Origin: Taenia hydatigena
Lineage: Eukaryota > Platyhelminthes > Cestoda > Cyclophyllidea > Taeniidae
DNA: 64,000 bases
Direction: 5' to 3'
NCBI GenBank assembly: GCA_036345935.2
Contig: JADWOT020000001.1
Span: 33,957,412 to 34,021,411 of the forward strand
Of this stretch, positions 1-11,870 are shown piece after piece (within the stretch, counting starts at the first letter, position 1; every line of letters begins with the position of its first letter). The notes under the pieces are model-generated. The model was not told the DNA's origin and did no database searches. It saw nothing but the letters and a program-made list of their open reading frames with translations. The position numbers and the translations under genes are program-made.

Positions 1-731
1 TGAAGTAAAATGATGGAGGAATGTGTACGGGCATGAAGGCGTAAACAAACAAGCAAATCCATCGAAATGTGCGACAGACTCGACTTTCATTCCCTTAGAA
101 AAGGTAGAGTGGGAGCGGGCAACAAGCAGACTTCATTTGTACTGACGCAGCTCAATAGACCATTTATTGTCACACAAAAGATTCCGGACAGTTCCATTTG
201 CCTTTTAATGCCATTTTCACAGACATAGGGCACACAGGTCAGGATTTCAACTTTAGGCAAACGCTCAAAAGAAAAGTTGGTTACGCATTAGATCCGACCC
301 AATATACCAAAACAATCATGCGGAATGAAAGCATGCACCTAGGGCCTTACTCCCTATACGGTAAACTAGCTCGAATCGTATTCGTTTCCTCTTGTTTCCC
401 ACTGCCTGTCCTAAGGCATCGCTTCTCCTCAGATAGCTCCGTACCCGTACGAGGCAACGATTTCCTTAGGCTCAATCTTATTCCCCTTGCACAAGGAGCT
501 GAGAGGCTTAGGATGAAAAAGTGGTGATTGCCGCCACTACAGTACTATTCGCCTTCATGTTGCATCCTCGACCCAAATTGTCAGCTCCGTTTGGTCAAAT
601 AGGGGACCCCGTGGTTAGAGTGACCCAATCGAAGCCACCACACGAATGCACTCAGTACAGGACTCAACGAACTACGTCAGAAAGTCTACTTCAATAGCCA
701 AAATGACTTGTAATCTTATGCCCTCTCGCAT
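1..731. other. Intergenic; traces of family R1
   Basis: No gene is recognised. Around 60-140 a short block (a 'cgacagactcg' stretch followed by 'gtagagtgggagcggg') resembles a segment found in the large inverted repeat near 21,780, 31,480 and 32,790, so this is probably a decayed scrap of family R1. The 109-codon open frame at 198-527 has no recognisable motif and no splice context, and I do not call it a gene. Confidence 0.5.
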
Positions 732-934
732 GAGTCAAGAGAAGTAGCTCACAAGCATTCAGTGGATTGACCTGCTGTCTCAATGACAAACGTTCCAAAT
801 TCAGGTGAGACGAAGGGAGGGCAGTAGTGGACGAGAGAAAGAAAATGGTTGAATGAGAAATCATTTTAATAAAAGCCATTGATTACGCAGAACGCTCTGC
901 AGTTCCTCAAATGCAGCATCACCCTTTGTCAAGT
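732..934 (+). repeat. Dispersed duplicate of 41,000-41,215
   Basis: This block and 41,000-41,215 share long near-identical runs, for example the stretch around 'cattcagtggattgacctg' and the one around 'attgattacgcagaacgc'. Both are in the same orientation. The two copies differ by small indels in the middle. No coding function is recognised in either copy. Confidence 0.75.
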
Positions 935-961
935 AGCTGTACACTTCAAATTGCTTCAAGC

Positions 962-1850
962 ATGTGTTTTGTAGCAAAGTTCACACTCAAAGCGAATAGA
1001 CGGTTTGCTCAAATGGAGCAATGGACTGACCCTACCCACATGGTCTTGCATGTGTCAATCACCTTTACAAAAGATACGCATTTCTACGAAATTCTGTTGA
1101 AAGTCTTCTTGGCTGGTGGGGTGTAAGCTACGTTCTGAGTTGGCAATTTGCGGTTGCGATGCCTGCACATCTCACTACACGTAGACACGGTGGCACAGTA
1201 GCCAACTTCTTAATTACTACCTGATCCAAGCATCAACTTCGTAATTGCTTCCTCATTTGAGCATCAGTCGCATTGGCAGCTGTTCCATTCAGTGGAGTGC
1301 TACCTCACCTTCTACCTCGTGTGGTAGCTGTCATGACATGACTTGTAATTGTCTGAACTTACCTAATCTGCCAATAACCCAAATGCAATTGTGAAAACTA
1401 ATTCGATTTTGCTAAGATAGTTGATCATGACAAGTTAACAGGATTACTTTTGTGTGAATTGATCTAAACTGTTTGATTCCCTCTGTCAGGGGACATGGGA
1501 AGGGTAAGAGAGTATGAGACATGTTTACTGAGCAACAGATAATGTTAGGGCTAAGAATCGCATCCATAATCTTTCACTCTTGTGAGTTTGTCATTGCGTT
1601 CCCTTCCCCTTTTCCTCCTCCTTTTCCTTTTTCCCCTCTGCCTCATAATCCCACTTCCGAGTCAGCTCCCTATTGTGGGGTTCGAAGGCTCCCTTGAAGG
1701 CAAACGAAGGCAAATATCAGGGTAGAATGCATATATTTAACAGAGCGAGGAGAATGGGTTGCTGGAACACCTTTTACCAATGACTGCACCATCTCATACT
1801 TTATCGCTGGCTTTTCGTTCCTTCACTCCTCTTATTGAATTACTACTGGA
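962..1850 (+). repeat. Segmental duplicate S1, copy without LTR insertions
   Basis: This roughly 0.9 kb block is repeated at 46,722-47,960, and its middle part again at 34,905-35,170, all in the same orientation. It lacks both of the solo LTRs that interrupt the 46.7 kb copy, so it serves as the empty-site paralogue. On the minus strand a short cysteine-containing peptide is partly kept in all three copies (C..C followed by a basic stretch), which may be a remnant of an exon, but I do not recognise it. Confidence 0.8.
1674..1766 (+). mobile_element. Old partial LTR of the small LTR family
   Basis: The stretch around 'gaaggctcccttgaaggc' to 'gttgctgg' matches the first half of the two younger LTRs at 46,800 and 47,347. 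It begins with TG at 1,674 and its 3' half cannot be followed. The same remnant sits at the matching place in the second copy of block S1 (47,793-47,885), so this insertion is older than that duplication. Confidence 0.6.
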
Positions 1851-1989
1851 CATGATCCACGAAGATCCCTCAATTCTGCTTTTAGCCTTCGCATTATCCA
1901 AACCACCCTCGAAGCCTAGCAACACGACAGCTACAAAAAAGCATGACTCAGAGTGGTATTTAGTTTTCTAAACAACACGTTATTTAGTG

Positions 1990-2395
1990 TGCTTCAATCA
2001 GTCTACATTAACTACAGCTATGTGGTCGTCGAGACTCTCTTTGACCAGATCGTCCGCAAAGCCTCACATTTCTCTATCATTCACGACCAGTCTGCTTCAC
2101 TCATTGCGCGCTGTCACGTGCATTTCAAATTTTCGTCTTCGATCCAACGATCGATGTGCTGTCAGGCGCATCGTCACCAGGTTCATATTTCCGTGATTCA
2201 CTCGCGATGTTGTCGGAAGAAGGAGTGCTCTACGCCGTGTTTCTGCTCGCATACGTGAGCTTTGCACTGCTCAATTTGAGCAGTAGTGCACTGAACCTAC
2301 TCACATGGTCCTACATGTGGGCAATTGTTGGAATCGCTGGAACCCTTGTCGACTGTAAGTGTGCCCATTTCGCTAATAAATGTGCTGCCCTGCAG
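1990..2395 (+). pseudogene. R1-related coding-like remnant
   Basis: A frame around 2,156-2,300 reads AMLSEEGVLYAVFLLAY followed by SFALLN. A very similar peptide (AMLSDRELVYATFLFAY) is read on the minus strand at 19,500-19,630, and weaker versions occur inside every R1 repeat (for example 23,500-23,600 and 29,660-29,770). Conservation at the peptide level suggests that R1 carries a piece of an old coding exon. I do not recognise the protein. The local frame is short and has stops on both sides, so it is treated as a remnant. Confidence 0.4.
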
Positions 2396-2397
2396 AT

Positions 2398-2590
2398 GTG
2401 ACAAGAAGGGAAGGTGAGGAGGGAGAGCGCCACCGGCGCTCAGTTGGAGTTAAGGCGAGACCCTGTGGCCGCCAGCAACGAAGATTGCCACCGGCCTCAG
2501 TGGACCGGGAGACAACTAGTTTCGCAATATCTCCCCTTCGTGACGAGGAGGTTGCACCAGCCACTGAGGCCGTGTGCCTAGGCGCCGATC
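2398..2590 (+). CDS. Possible exon, unrecognised basic peptide
   Basis: An open stretch lies between a good acceptor-like 'ccctgcag' and a canonical donor GTGAGT at about 2,594. It encodes a basic segment with RPCGRQQRRLPPASVDRETT. The minus strand at 19,410-19,500 encodes a matching peptide (RPCRRHQQKLPSALVDRDAT) directly after the AMLSDRELVY peptide, so the two pieces were once neighbours. The frame is kept between the copies better than chance would suggest. It may be an exon or exon remnant of the unknown protein carried by R1. No family is recognised. Confidence 0.3.
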
Positions 2591-2649
2591 CAAGTGAGTC
2601 TCACTCTCTTCTTTCCCTTCTCCTCATCGTATCACGATGTGGTCAGTGA

Positions 2650-3000
2650 GTGGATTGCACTTGCTTTGGTCGAGCACGCATTGTCAATCCCTCATGGGCA
2701 GCCAGGCAGGCCCCCAATGCAGGAGACGGAGAATGGCAAATATTCAGACTTTTAGTTAATCTTAGGACACGATTGGGCATAGCAGACGATGAAGTCGACA
2801 TAGGTGGGAACTACTTTTCCCTAAGTTCGCTGAAATTGTTGTGCAGGCAATTACTCTGCAATCAAGTCATGTCGTCATTGCTGCGACAATCGATGATCCA
2901 GCCACATAGCACTTCCCACATTTCGGTGACGACAATAATGTCGGACAACGAATGCGTCAGCGAGACGTCTTTCTATCGCTTCCTCCAGAAAATCTATTAA
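2650..3000 (+). pseudogene. Second tandem R1-like coding remnant
   Basis: A 116-codon open frame contains TTIMSDNECVSETSFYRF near its end. This lines up with the AMLSDRELVYATFLFAY peptide of the 19.6 kb copy and the similar peptide at 2,200. It looks like a further, more diverged copy of the same R1 coding piece lying in tandem with the one just upstream. The start and product are not supported. Confidence 0.25.
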
Positions 3001-3010
3001 CATGCAGGCA

Positions 3011-6000
3011 GTCTCACATTGCATTCACTCAAAACAAGCAGAGTGAGAGCAGGCAGTAGGTACTTCTAGTTGTTGGCTTGATTAACGAGGAAGATTGATG
3101 AGGTTTGTGCTGCATTGCAGGTAAGCCCTGAAAAGCATTGCTCAGACCAATTCGCTGCCCGACAACACCATCATCAGGCAAATTGGACTGCTGATCGGCA
3201 ATTCATAACACGAAACGCATAAGGTGATGTAATATCTTCACCCCAAGTTAGACAGCACCAACAGCCTAAAGACCACATTTATGGAGTAACTGTGCGATGT
3301 TTTAATTAATGCTGATGCCTTCAGTGTGAATTCGGATGGCACCACTTTTGGTGTAGCACTGAATCGTCAGGTGCGAGAAATAGTAACTAGTCGATGGCGT
3401 GGATTTAAGACGCTACTGGACCAATGTTGGTACACGTTGGTGGCTGGCTGCTCAACTGGCTAACCTTCGAACTTGGCCATCTACTCACACAGAATCGCTG
3501 ATCAGGGACAAAGCCTGCTTATAACTACTGATCTCTCTACTTACCACCTAACCAGCCATTTGAATAGGTTGCACTGTGGCCTACTCAGACATTGCTCTGT
3601 TTCCTACCTTGCTATGATCCCAACAGATACTAAACGAGTTTTCCTTTAAATTTGTGGCTTGGAGGATTCTATTTGAACCCTATGAGTGACCTTAGTTGGG
3701 ATGTTGCTTAGACAACCACGCAAACAGCACGGCACTCCAGCAGACGAAAGCCAGGACGCTCATCAAAGAAGAGCAAAAGGACGTTAAAGAAACCAGTTTA
3801 TTCGTTTTCTGCGCCACTTTAGTTTTAAGTGGATTTCTTTAACTACGTTGCTACATCAGGTCACTTAGAGTTTTGCTTAGAAGTTACCTTCGAAATCTGC
3901 TGTTTTCAGTGACCGCCCTTGCCACTGCAGCATGCACTGTGTGTTGGCCGAGTGATTGAATAGTGCAGATCGCTCCTTAGCCGGTGACCTATTCCATTTA
4001 GCAGTTTATTTCATACTGCCAACAGCAAGCGCGACGCATTTGCCATGTCAACTGGCACTTGTGTCAACATTGCCAACCAACGCAGATAGGCAGGTGCGTG
4101 GGTGACAGTAAACAGCGCGAACATTTTGGTATTTGAGACGAATTCCACCTCTGATGTGCATTTGCTAAAGCAACTCGCGTTATGTCTGTGAACAAACACT
4201 GTTCCGTAATTATTTTAAATCCCCATATGAAGGCTCCTATAAGTCGGCCTTTACTTGGACGTGTCTTCCCAATCCCTATTGCTTGTGCGATTAGCACTAC
4301 AATCTAGAGAAGCACCCAATCCATCACTCAATGATTAAGTCAACTTTGTACACACGATATCCATATTTGCCAAGATTGCAAAACATCGGTACTGCTTTCC
4401 GAGTGCGCGTTCGTTCAAATTACGTTATACACCTAGCGTTTGCTGTGGGTGAATCATTATAGTTTTTGTAATCACGTCGTGTAAAGAATTAAGAGCGTAA
4501 ATGCTCATCTGGGATATGCTACAGGAAGCGCATTGGTGACAGTGGTGAAACACTAGAGTTGCTGCCTTACTTCACAACAATTCACTCCTCCATAATTCAC
4601 TTCATCTTATCCTGCGCCTCCACTCATTTGTGCCAGTTTTTGCAGTTTAACAATTTTTTACCTCATCGTGTCCAATTGCATCGCATTGCATTGCCTTCGG
4701 TTGCACAGCATAGGCTGCATGTATTACAGCATTGGAATGTGAGGTGGTTAGGGTGATGTCGATGGTATCATCTGAAGACACACAGATGCAACCACATTAA
4801 TTGTTTTAGGATTGTAGCTCCTACGGTCACTTGTCAGGCATAATTATAGTCGATCCTGCTTGCGTAAAAGCGACTTCATCAATTTCACTTCAAATGCATT
4901 CATTTTGATCATGAATTAATTCACAGTTTCTACTTCACTCAATCCTGTAAAGCTTTAATCGCTTCAATGAATGGCTGACTGATTGTCGGAAATGCAGCTA
5001 AGTTCACGTATCCATTTCATACAGAAGGCAGTTACAAATTACTGAGGATCTTCTACAGGACAGTATTCATGACACAGTGGAAATCCGCCAAGACGCATTT
5101 GTGATGCTAGAGCAGTAACTGTTGTACATTCTGCAAATACATCGTCGCAAAGGATTGCAACGATTTGCTCTTTACCGCTCATTTAATGTTGACTCTGTGC
5201 TCCAGTACACTATCAACTACAATGAACGCATTTGACTACTTGTTTGCTCACAGTTCCTCTTGTGTTGGCCCCCTTTGAGTCAGAGGTGTAGGCTGAGTTC
5301 TGGAGCACGTATTCCTTCCCCATGCCATGCGATCACTCTGGCAGCATCGCTACTTCCCTGACTATTAGTGAGCCACATGGATAGCAGCGACAAAGAGAAG
5401 GAAGAGGCTATGGAATGAGCCCTTTCATACAAGATTGCAACATTTTCCTAACTCGAGAATTGAATTGTTAAAACAGAAAACTGACAGTTGAAAAGAAGTT
5501 TGCCGACAATGAGCAGCAATGCTACTTGAGAAGAAGGTGTAGACTCAACGATGTGGACGCAGCACCCCTCATTTTATGTACTTTGCTTCAACGCACAGGT
5601 TCACTTACCAATGGGAAGCAAAATTCTCTCACTAATTTGGGTAATGTTAACGTCTAGGGAAACATATTTGTAGTCGTAAAAAGCGGTACTTTTCCTTCTG
5701 TGCTCAAAATGCGTTTCATCAAAAATCTGACAGGAGCAAACAGGAAGAAATCGCAATGAGTTACTAAGAGTAGCACAGGTGGTAAGGAAAGTTGAGGGTA
5801 AGAAATGTAAGCAGTGAACATTCGATAGGTGCCAGTGGTTGTTTCGCGTGGATGCTCGTGAATTTGAACACCACTGAGGTTATGCTACGCCAATCCGGGT
5901 TAGTACATGCGTAGGTGGCAGATGTGGAACGCTCGGAGCCGCTGGCACTCTTTGTAACATTTCGATCATCTGCAATTCTTTCAATCGCCTCCACTACTCT

Positions 6001-6435
6001 TGCTCACCCGTTTGCGCTATTTCGTACAGTCGATTCCTATCCCACATAATTGTATCCCTTTGCATTGTGTTCGATTGTGAAGCATAGCATGTATGCATTA
6101 CTCTGATGAATGATGCAATACCATAGGAATTGACAGCGGCGTTGGTGGTGGAGTAAGACGTCGCAGTCGAAGTGGTATCGACGGCTTCATATGAAGTTAA
6201 CTGTGTGCAAACGCATTGAAGTTCAGTGAGATGCGGCTGTTTAGTTTGCTGTCACAAATTTCCTGTCAAATGCACGAAGTGTTACAAAGTGAGTTGTAGA
6301 GTGGATAAATATTGTTCATATGCGGCAAAAAAATTTTGTGTGCATCCATTTCGACCTAATCGTTCCTAATAATTTTTGCACTTTTCCGTTTACTTGGTAG
6401 ATCAAATGTCGTTTGCAATTAATGAGAATTCTGTT
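3011..6435. other. Long stretch without recognised features
   Basis: About 3.4 kb in which I find no conserved peptide, repeat shared with the rest of the window, RNA gene or simple-sequence tract. All open frames are under 80 codons and lack motifs or convincing splice context. Confidence 0.5.
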
Positions 6436-6439
6436 CGTC

Positions 6440-7468
6440 GTTGCATCAATCGCTCCAGTGAACTCACTGAGATACTTGAATGTGCTCATTCACTACCTCG
6501 TTGCACCATCTCTACATCACAGGCGTAATTAGGACTCGTGAGCACTACAGCATTCTCCATTCTGCCAAGATGCCTCAACATCAGCGCGGCAAAGTAGAGG
6601 AGGAAGGGTTAGTGGAATCAGTCTTAATGAACACAGGTTGGGGCATGCGCCGTTCCGAGTAGCGGCTTACAAAGACAGCACGCATACAGTGGACAACATT
6701 TGCTGCTCTGTACATTCGTCAACCCTCTTTAAATTAGTCAGACCCGATTGCTTCTTTTCCGTTCATATGTTACATTAGCTTGTTAAAGCCATTAGATATG
6801 CTGCGCATATTGGTAATTCCAGTTGACTACATGTACCACTTGGTGTTTCTTCCTCCTACTTATTCGATTGATCTCGACCACCACCTCCTACAGGTGACTA
6901 TCGCGTCCCTCACACCTACTCACCTACTCACTTCCAAAGCACCATTGCTAATTTCCAATCCCTTCCATACGATGCTTCTCAAATTGGGTAACTAAAATTA
7001 GCATTTGATGTGTCCCAAAATTTATTTTAATCCTACAACTATGCGAGAGTGAAGGATGACAGGTGGTAAGGAGCACGAGCAGCCAAGTAGCAGATAGAGG
7101 AACAAAAACAGTATCTAAGTTATTTGAAATTGACAGCAACACGCATACTGTCACCATGTCACCATGTAGACTGCATTGCGGCAGCAATTGACTAGTGCAT
7201 GGACCAGGTACGTGCAGAAGAAGGCTGCGCAGACTAATTCATCCACCAACAGAGTCATCGCCAAGTCACCGAAGCAATCACCCAAGCAGGCTGGACGCAA
7301 ACACGTGGAATACGTGAGACTTTGTAGGCTATCTGCTCCCACTCTGCTCTTTCCACGGGTGTGGAGGTCAAGGAGGAGAAATGGAAGCTGCATTTCTACG
7401 TTTAAAGAATTCTTTTTAAAGTGATGCGGTCGATGTCACTTAGACATTGTCAAAATGCACACCGTACA
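6440..7468 (+). repeat. Inverted repeat IR1, left arm (contains R1)
   Basis: This arm is the reverse complement of 7,867-8,803. Matching landmarks are 6,480-6,550 with 8,690-8,760, 6,780-6,890 with 8,395-8,490, 7,176-7,260 with 8,060-8,148, and 7,404-7,468 with 7,867-7,930. The inner two thirds (about 6,780 onward) are a copy of family R1, which recurs in IR2. An open frame at 7,176-7,424 is R1 sequence and not a supported gene. Confidence 0.85.
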
Positions 7469-7866
7469 GGAATTTTGCAGACGAAAGCTCGAACTTTCTT
7501 TTTTGACGAGCAGTAGGGTGAAAAAGATTTTATTGTACTTGCTCTCTTCTCTCTCTTTTGTGCCTGGTGGATCCTCAAGGCTGCGAAGTCTAGGAGAAAT
7601 TGCTTGGGTCGAAAGGACAAATCCGACTATGACACTCATGCCTCGATATGAAACGGGGAAATTCACTAGATGATTATGAGGGCAAAGTTAAACGAATCTC
7701 AGAGCTTTCAGAGGCTGCAATCTACTCTGGGAGCCTTAGCCGTAACGGGTAACGGGTAAAACGCTCCTGCCTGTCCAAGTAGGAAAGTTGTGCAGACATC
7801 ACTCGTTTGGTGATGGGACTACCAATGGATGCAGAAAGGAAGGAGACACACCATGACTGCAAGAGT
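7469..7866. repeat. IR1 loop, R1 tail sequence
   Basis: The roughly 400 bp between the IR1 arms continues family R1 in the left-arm orientation. Its pieces around 'ctgcgaagtctagg', 'cactagatgattatgag' and 'cctgtccaagtagg' match 20,980-21,270 in IR2. The loop is therefore the 3' part of one R1 copy that has no inverted partner in the right arm. Confidence 0.65.
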
Positions 7867-8803
7867 CCTGTACGGTGTGCATTTTAACGATGTCCAAGTG
7901 ACATCGACTGCATCACTTTAAAAAGAATGCTTTCGTTTCTCCTCTTTGACCTCCACACCCGTGGAAAGAGCAGAGTGGGAGCAGATAGTCTACAAATTCT
8001 CACGTATTCCATGTGTTTGCGTCCAACATAATCCGATGATTGCTTCGGTGACTTGGCGATGACTCTGTTGGTGGATGAATTAGTCTGCGCAGCCTTCTTC
8101 TGCACGTACCTGATCTATGCACTAGTGAATTGCTGCCGCAATGCAGTCTACGTGGTGACATGGTGTCAGTATGCGTGTTGCTGTCAATTTCAAATAACTT
8201 AGATGCTGTTTTTTGTTCCTCTTTCTGCTACTTGGCTGCTCGTGCTCTTTACCGCCTGTCATCCTTCACTCTCGCATAGTTGTATGATTTAAATAAATTT
8301 TGCAACACATCAAATGCTATTTTATTACCCAATTTGAGAAACATCATGTAGTAGGGATCAAAATTAGCAATGGTGCTTTGGAAGTGAATAGGTTCTGGTC
8401 GAGATCAATCGAATAAGTAGGAGGAGAAAACACTAAGTGGTGCGTGTAGTCAACTGGAATTACCAATATGCGCAGCATATCTAATGGCTTTAAAAAGCTA
8501 ATGTAACATATGAAAGGAAAGAAGCAAGGGTTAATGAATGTGCAGAACGGCAAATGTATTTTTACTGTTTGCGTGCTGTCTTTGCAAGCCGCTACTAGAA
8601 ATCTGTGTTCATTGAGACTAATTCCACTACCTCTTCCTCCTCTACTTTGCCGCGCTGATGTTGAAGCATCTCGGCTGAATGGAGAATGCTCTAGTGCTCA
8701 CGAGTCCTAATTACGCCCAGGATGTAAAGATGGTGCAATGAGGTAGTGAATGAGCACATCCAAGTATCTCAGTGAGTACACTGGAGCGATTGATGCAACA
8801 GCG
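7867..8803 (-). repeat. Inverted repeat IR1, right arm (contains R1)
   Basis: Reverse complement of the left arm at 6,440-7,468. The arm stops at about 8,803, within two bases of the start of duplicated block S2, which suggests that the arm end and the block border are the same breakpoint. Divergence between the arms is visible (for example 'atgtaccact' against 'gtgcgtgtagt'), so the palindrome is not recent. Confidence 0.85.
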
Positions 8804-8804
8804 G

Positions 8805-9545
8805 TGTGGTGTCTCTACCCTACTCCTCAATATCCAACACATCCTGCATATGCAAAAGGAAGGAAGGAGGGCGCATTTACCGGTTTCAACGGTAGCAACA
8901 GTTTAGCTTTATCAATAGTAGCACCAATAATAATAACTAAAGTATTTGCATTACCAGTAAGGAGCAGAAGAAGCAGCGACGATGGCGGCAGAAGAAAGAG
9001 GAAGACAGGAGGGCAGGGTAGGGCAGGGGAGGGAAGGGGAACAAGTTCATGTGTGGTTTTCTGCACAGACGGGAGGGAGCTTCCAACCACCTCTTCCAAA
9101 CATCCTATGTCCTCCACGACATCGGGCAGAGCATGGGCTTGCGGGTGAGTGAGTCAGTAAACAACGCCTCAAGACTGCCCATTGAAGCCATAGATCGTTG
9201 AGGGAGGATCTTTTGCTGGCACTACCGCCACCACCACCACCACCACCACCAATGACACCGCCGGCCGATACGGGCCCACAATTGGTCCGAGCATTCACGT
9301 CAATGTGTCCAGCAGGCTACATCGTGACACATTCATGCCGCCTGGCTCGCTACAAGTGCAAAAGACGTCATTTCCATCACTTCAAACACATAACTACTTT
9401 CCCATCCTCTTCTACACCTGCCTAACCCCCAAAAGGGAGGCTCATTCCAACCAAATCTACGTCCCCACCACTACCCTTTGTAAGTCCGCATAAACGAGCA
9501 CAAAATATTATTTCATTACTGACATTTCCACCCTACTACCTTCGT
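8805..9545 (+). repeat. Segmental duplicate S2, copy 1
   Basis: This block matches 42,935-43,626 in the same orientation, with long near-identical runs (around 'gcatatgcaaaag', 'cacagacgggagg', 'cgctacaagtgcaaaagacg'). A short piece of it also recurs at 14,760-14,900. A frame at 9,198-9,400 encoding a proline run and then HSCRLARYKCKRRHFHHF is kept in both long copies, so the source may have been coding. No family is recognised. Confidence 0.85.
9222..9251 (+). repeat. (CCA)n microsatellite
   Basis: A run of CCA triplets, readable as a proline run in one frame. The second copy of the block (near 43,300-43,325) has an interrupted version, so the run expanded or decayed after duplication. Confidence 0.9.
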
Positions 9546-11345
9546 GATTCTGCTCCCGACTGAGCTGCTCCACGCTGACGTGTTTGGGACGCAGTTCGGC
9601 CACGTCAAGCGCCACATGACAATGGATGCAGCGTGCTGTCTCGACTGCGGTGTTTGGCAGCAGACGTGGTTGCGAACCGAATGTAGGTTTGCATGACAAG
9701 CTATAGGGATCACTCATTCTTCGCGATATAATGAAAATGAAAATAGGATTAACTGAAATGTTGCACAGGAAGTTGGGTGATGTGGCCTTGAAATGCAGCA
9801 CACACACGCACACACACATTTGGTTGCGAACGCGATGCAAATTTTACCCTACTGCTGCTGGCACCTCAGGAAAGGAAGCCTATACGAGAGGAAACACATA
9901 AAACACTGCAAGTAGAAGCAGACACTGGAAAGAATTACCACGAATGAATAAAGGACTACGTCTTCAATCGTTTAGATGCTTCACATTTTACCTTACTCTG
10001 CTTTTAACTCCTCGGATTTCTCACACATCGTAAGTTCTACTTCCATTAAACTGTATGATTCCCTTTATCTGTGCTCTACCTTCTACACACCGACACGACC
10101 TTTCAGTTCATTCAAAAGTTGACTTTAAGACGAGCCAATCACTTCACACTTCCAAGCCCATTGTAGGCAGCACCATTCCCCTTACATTATAATTTGTTAT
10201 CCTATTATACTCAAACCAATTACTGCCACAATAAAAGCCATTTAATGCGCATATAACTCACAACGTTTGGCTCCCTCCTCAAACGAGGTCTGTGCTAGTT
10301 GAGTCCATCACTGAGCTACAATTTTCGCCTTTCATTTGGCACGCGGAGTTTTCCCTCAGCAATTTCATTCCACAAGACAAATCTTGTCGCTTCTGGTGTG
10401 TCATTCTTGCGGTGACGTAACCAACCTGTGCGATGCGCTATTACACTTCAGCCAATAGTTAGGCTTGAATGGTCAGAGGCAGTACACGTATTCCGCACGA
10501 GGCCTCTTAACCCAGGACTAAGTGGTTGACATTTCTTTCTTCTTCTCCTTCTCTCCCTGGTGCTTGGTGTCAATTATTGACAACCCGAGTGGAATGAGGT
10601 GCGTTGGCGTGTGTGTCTTGTCTCTTGTGACAACTACAGCACTGATTGGTCGTACATGGAATTAAAATCAATGAAGAGGCAAGGCATGTGTCTGCAAAAG
10701 CAAAATATTTGTCCTTGCTTTCCATTAATGCAACAGTGAAGGATGACACTGGCCTCCGAAATATCTTGAGACTTCATTAAGCAACGGCGTGACCACCTCA
10801 ACTTTGTTTCTCCTCCTTTCTAGCATGGCCACCCATCAGTGCCTACATTTCACATGCCTCAACGGTTGCACTAGCCACCTGCACTATGACACGGTATGAA
10901 GTGGACGTAGGCAGACGGCATCAGCTTCCTTCCTGGCCAGAGGCGTTCAATTACTTCTGAATTCAATTGCCTTCAAACTACTACACAGGCACCTCGTTTT
11001 CCCTTCCTTCCCATTGATCGCCATTCTCTCCCCTCTCATGCCTCCAAACAAGGCAATGAGGCAGGAAGCATTTTCTTATCAGAAGAACCCATAAACGGAA
11101 TGTGCGAAGCCATTGCCATGGATGCAGAATGGCGCGATGAATAAATGAAAGTCAGCAGAGGCGCTAGATGTACAGCTAACCACACAGCACCGTCGCAAAA
11201 GAAGCTAATACTGACGGCAGTATTCATTCTCCACGACCATGACCTCGAGGACCGCAGAGACTAATAAGTGGTGGGGTAGGTTTGTTGTATTCTGCGAGAA
11301 GAGGTCAGCGTAGTACCTACTGATGACACAACAAACGGCGGATGA
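9546..11345. other. Stretch without recognised genes
   Basis: Apart from an impure CA-rich run at about 9,800-9,820, I see no repeat shared with the rest of the window and no conserved peptide. The overlapping minus-strand open frames at 9,508-9,840 lack motifs and read through the CA run. Confidence 0.5.
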
Positions 11346-11349
11346 GGTG

Positions 11350-11470
11350 GTAAGTAAAGTTAGGTTAAGGAGGCAAAAGTGTCGGGTCGCATGGCGGATC
11401 AAGTCCACCAGAGCAGACAATTAAGGCATGCAAAGTGACCCAACCTCCAAGTCGACGAACGCATGTGGCT
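11350..11470 (+). repeat. Short duplicated block S3, copy 1
   Basis: The run 'gaggcaaaagtgtcgg' and flanking sequence recur at 12,570-12,690 in the same orientation, with matching segments such as 'caaagt.gccca.c.ccaa' and 'cgacgaac/cgacgacc'. The two copies lie about 1.2 kb apart. Confidence 0.65.
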
Positions 11471-11513
11471 TTGCAAGAACACTTCACCTTCTATCAATCG
11501 CATTAGTGCAGTC

Positions 11514-11530
11514 GTGTGTGTGTGTGTGTG
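11514..11530 (+). repeat. (GT)n microsatellite
   Basis: A short uninterrupted GT run. Confidence 0.9.
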
Positions 11531-11709
11531 CACAGCACTTGCCATTGGCTTGCCGAAAGCAGCTGATTTTGACTTTAAAGTAGAGGTGTTTTGTACAGAT
11601 TGCACACTCGCGTTTTTCGGGGCAAATTATGCCATTCGCTTGCTCGCCCAATAGCATATTCATACACTTGCAGCACATTGTTGGGTTTTGCACTAACTTA
11701 GACTCTTTG

Positions 11710-11870
11710 ACACAGGGTAATGAGTTGCTGGCAGAGGCTGCGTACCTGAGAATGGAAATTGGCGCGCTTGTCAACAGGATCCACTTTTACCGTCACCGTC
11801 TACCTGATTTTAGCAATGCTGAGTCCTTCGCTACAGGACGGAATACCTGTCAATTCTGTTCTTGTATAAC
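11710..11870 (+). CDS. Possible exon, unrecognised
   Basis: After an acceptor-like 'ctttgacacag' at about 11,716 the frame reads GNELLAEAAYLRMEIGALVN and stays open to the stop at 11,880. The peptide is amphipathic and could be helical. I recognise no family, see no clear donor, and find no second copy to test conservation, so this is only a lead. Confidence 0.2.
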
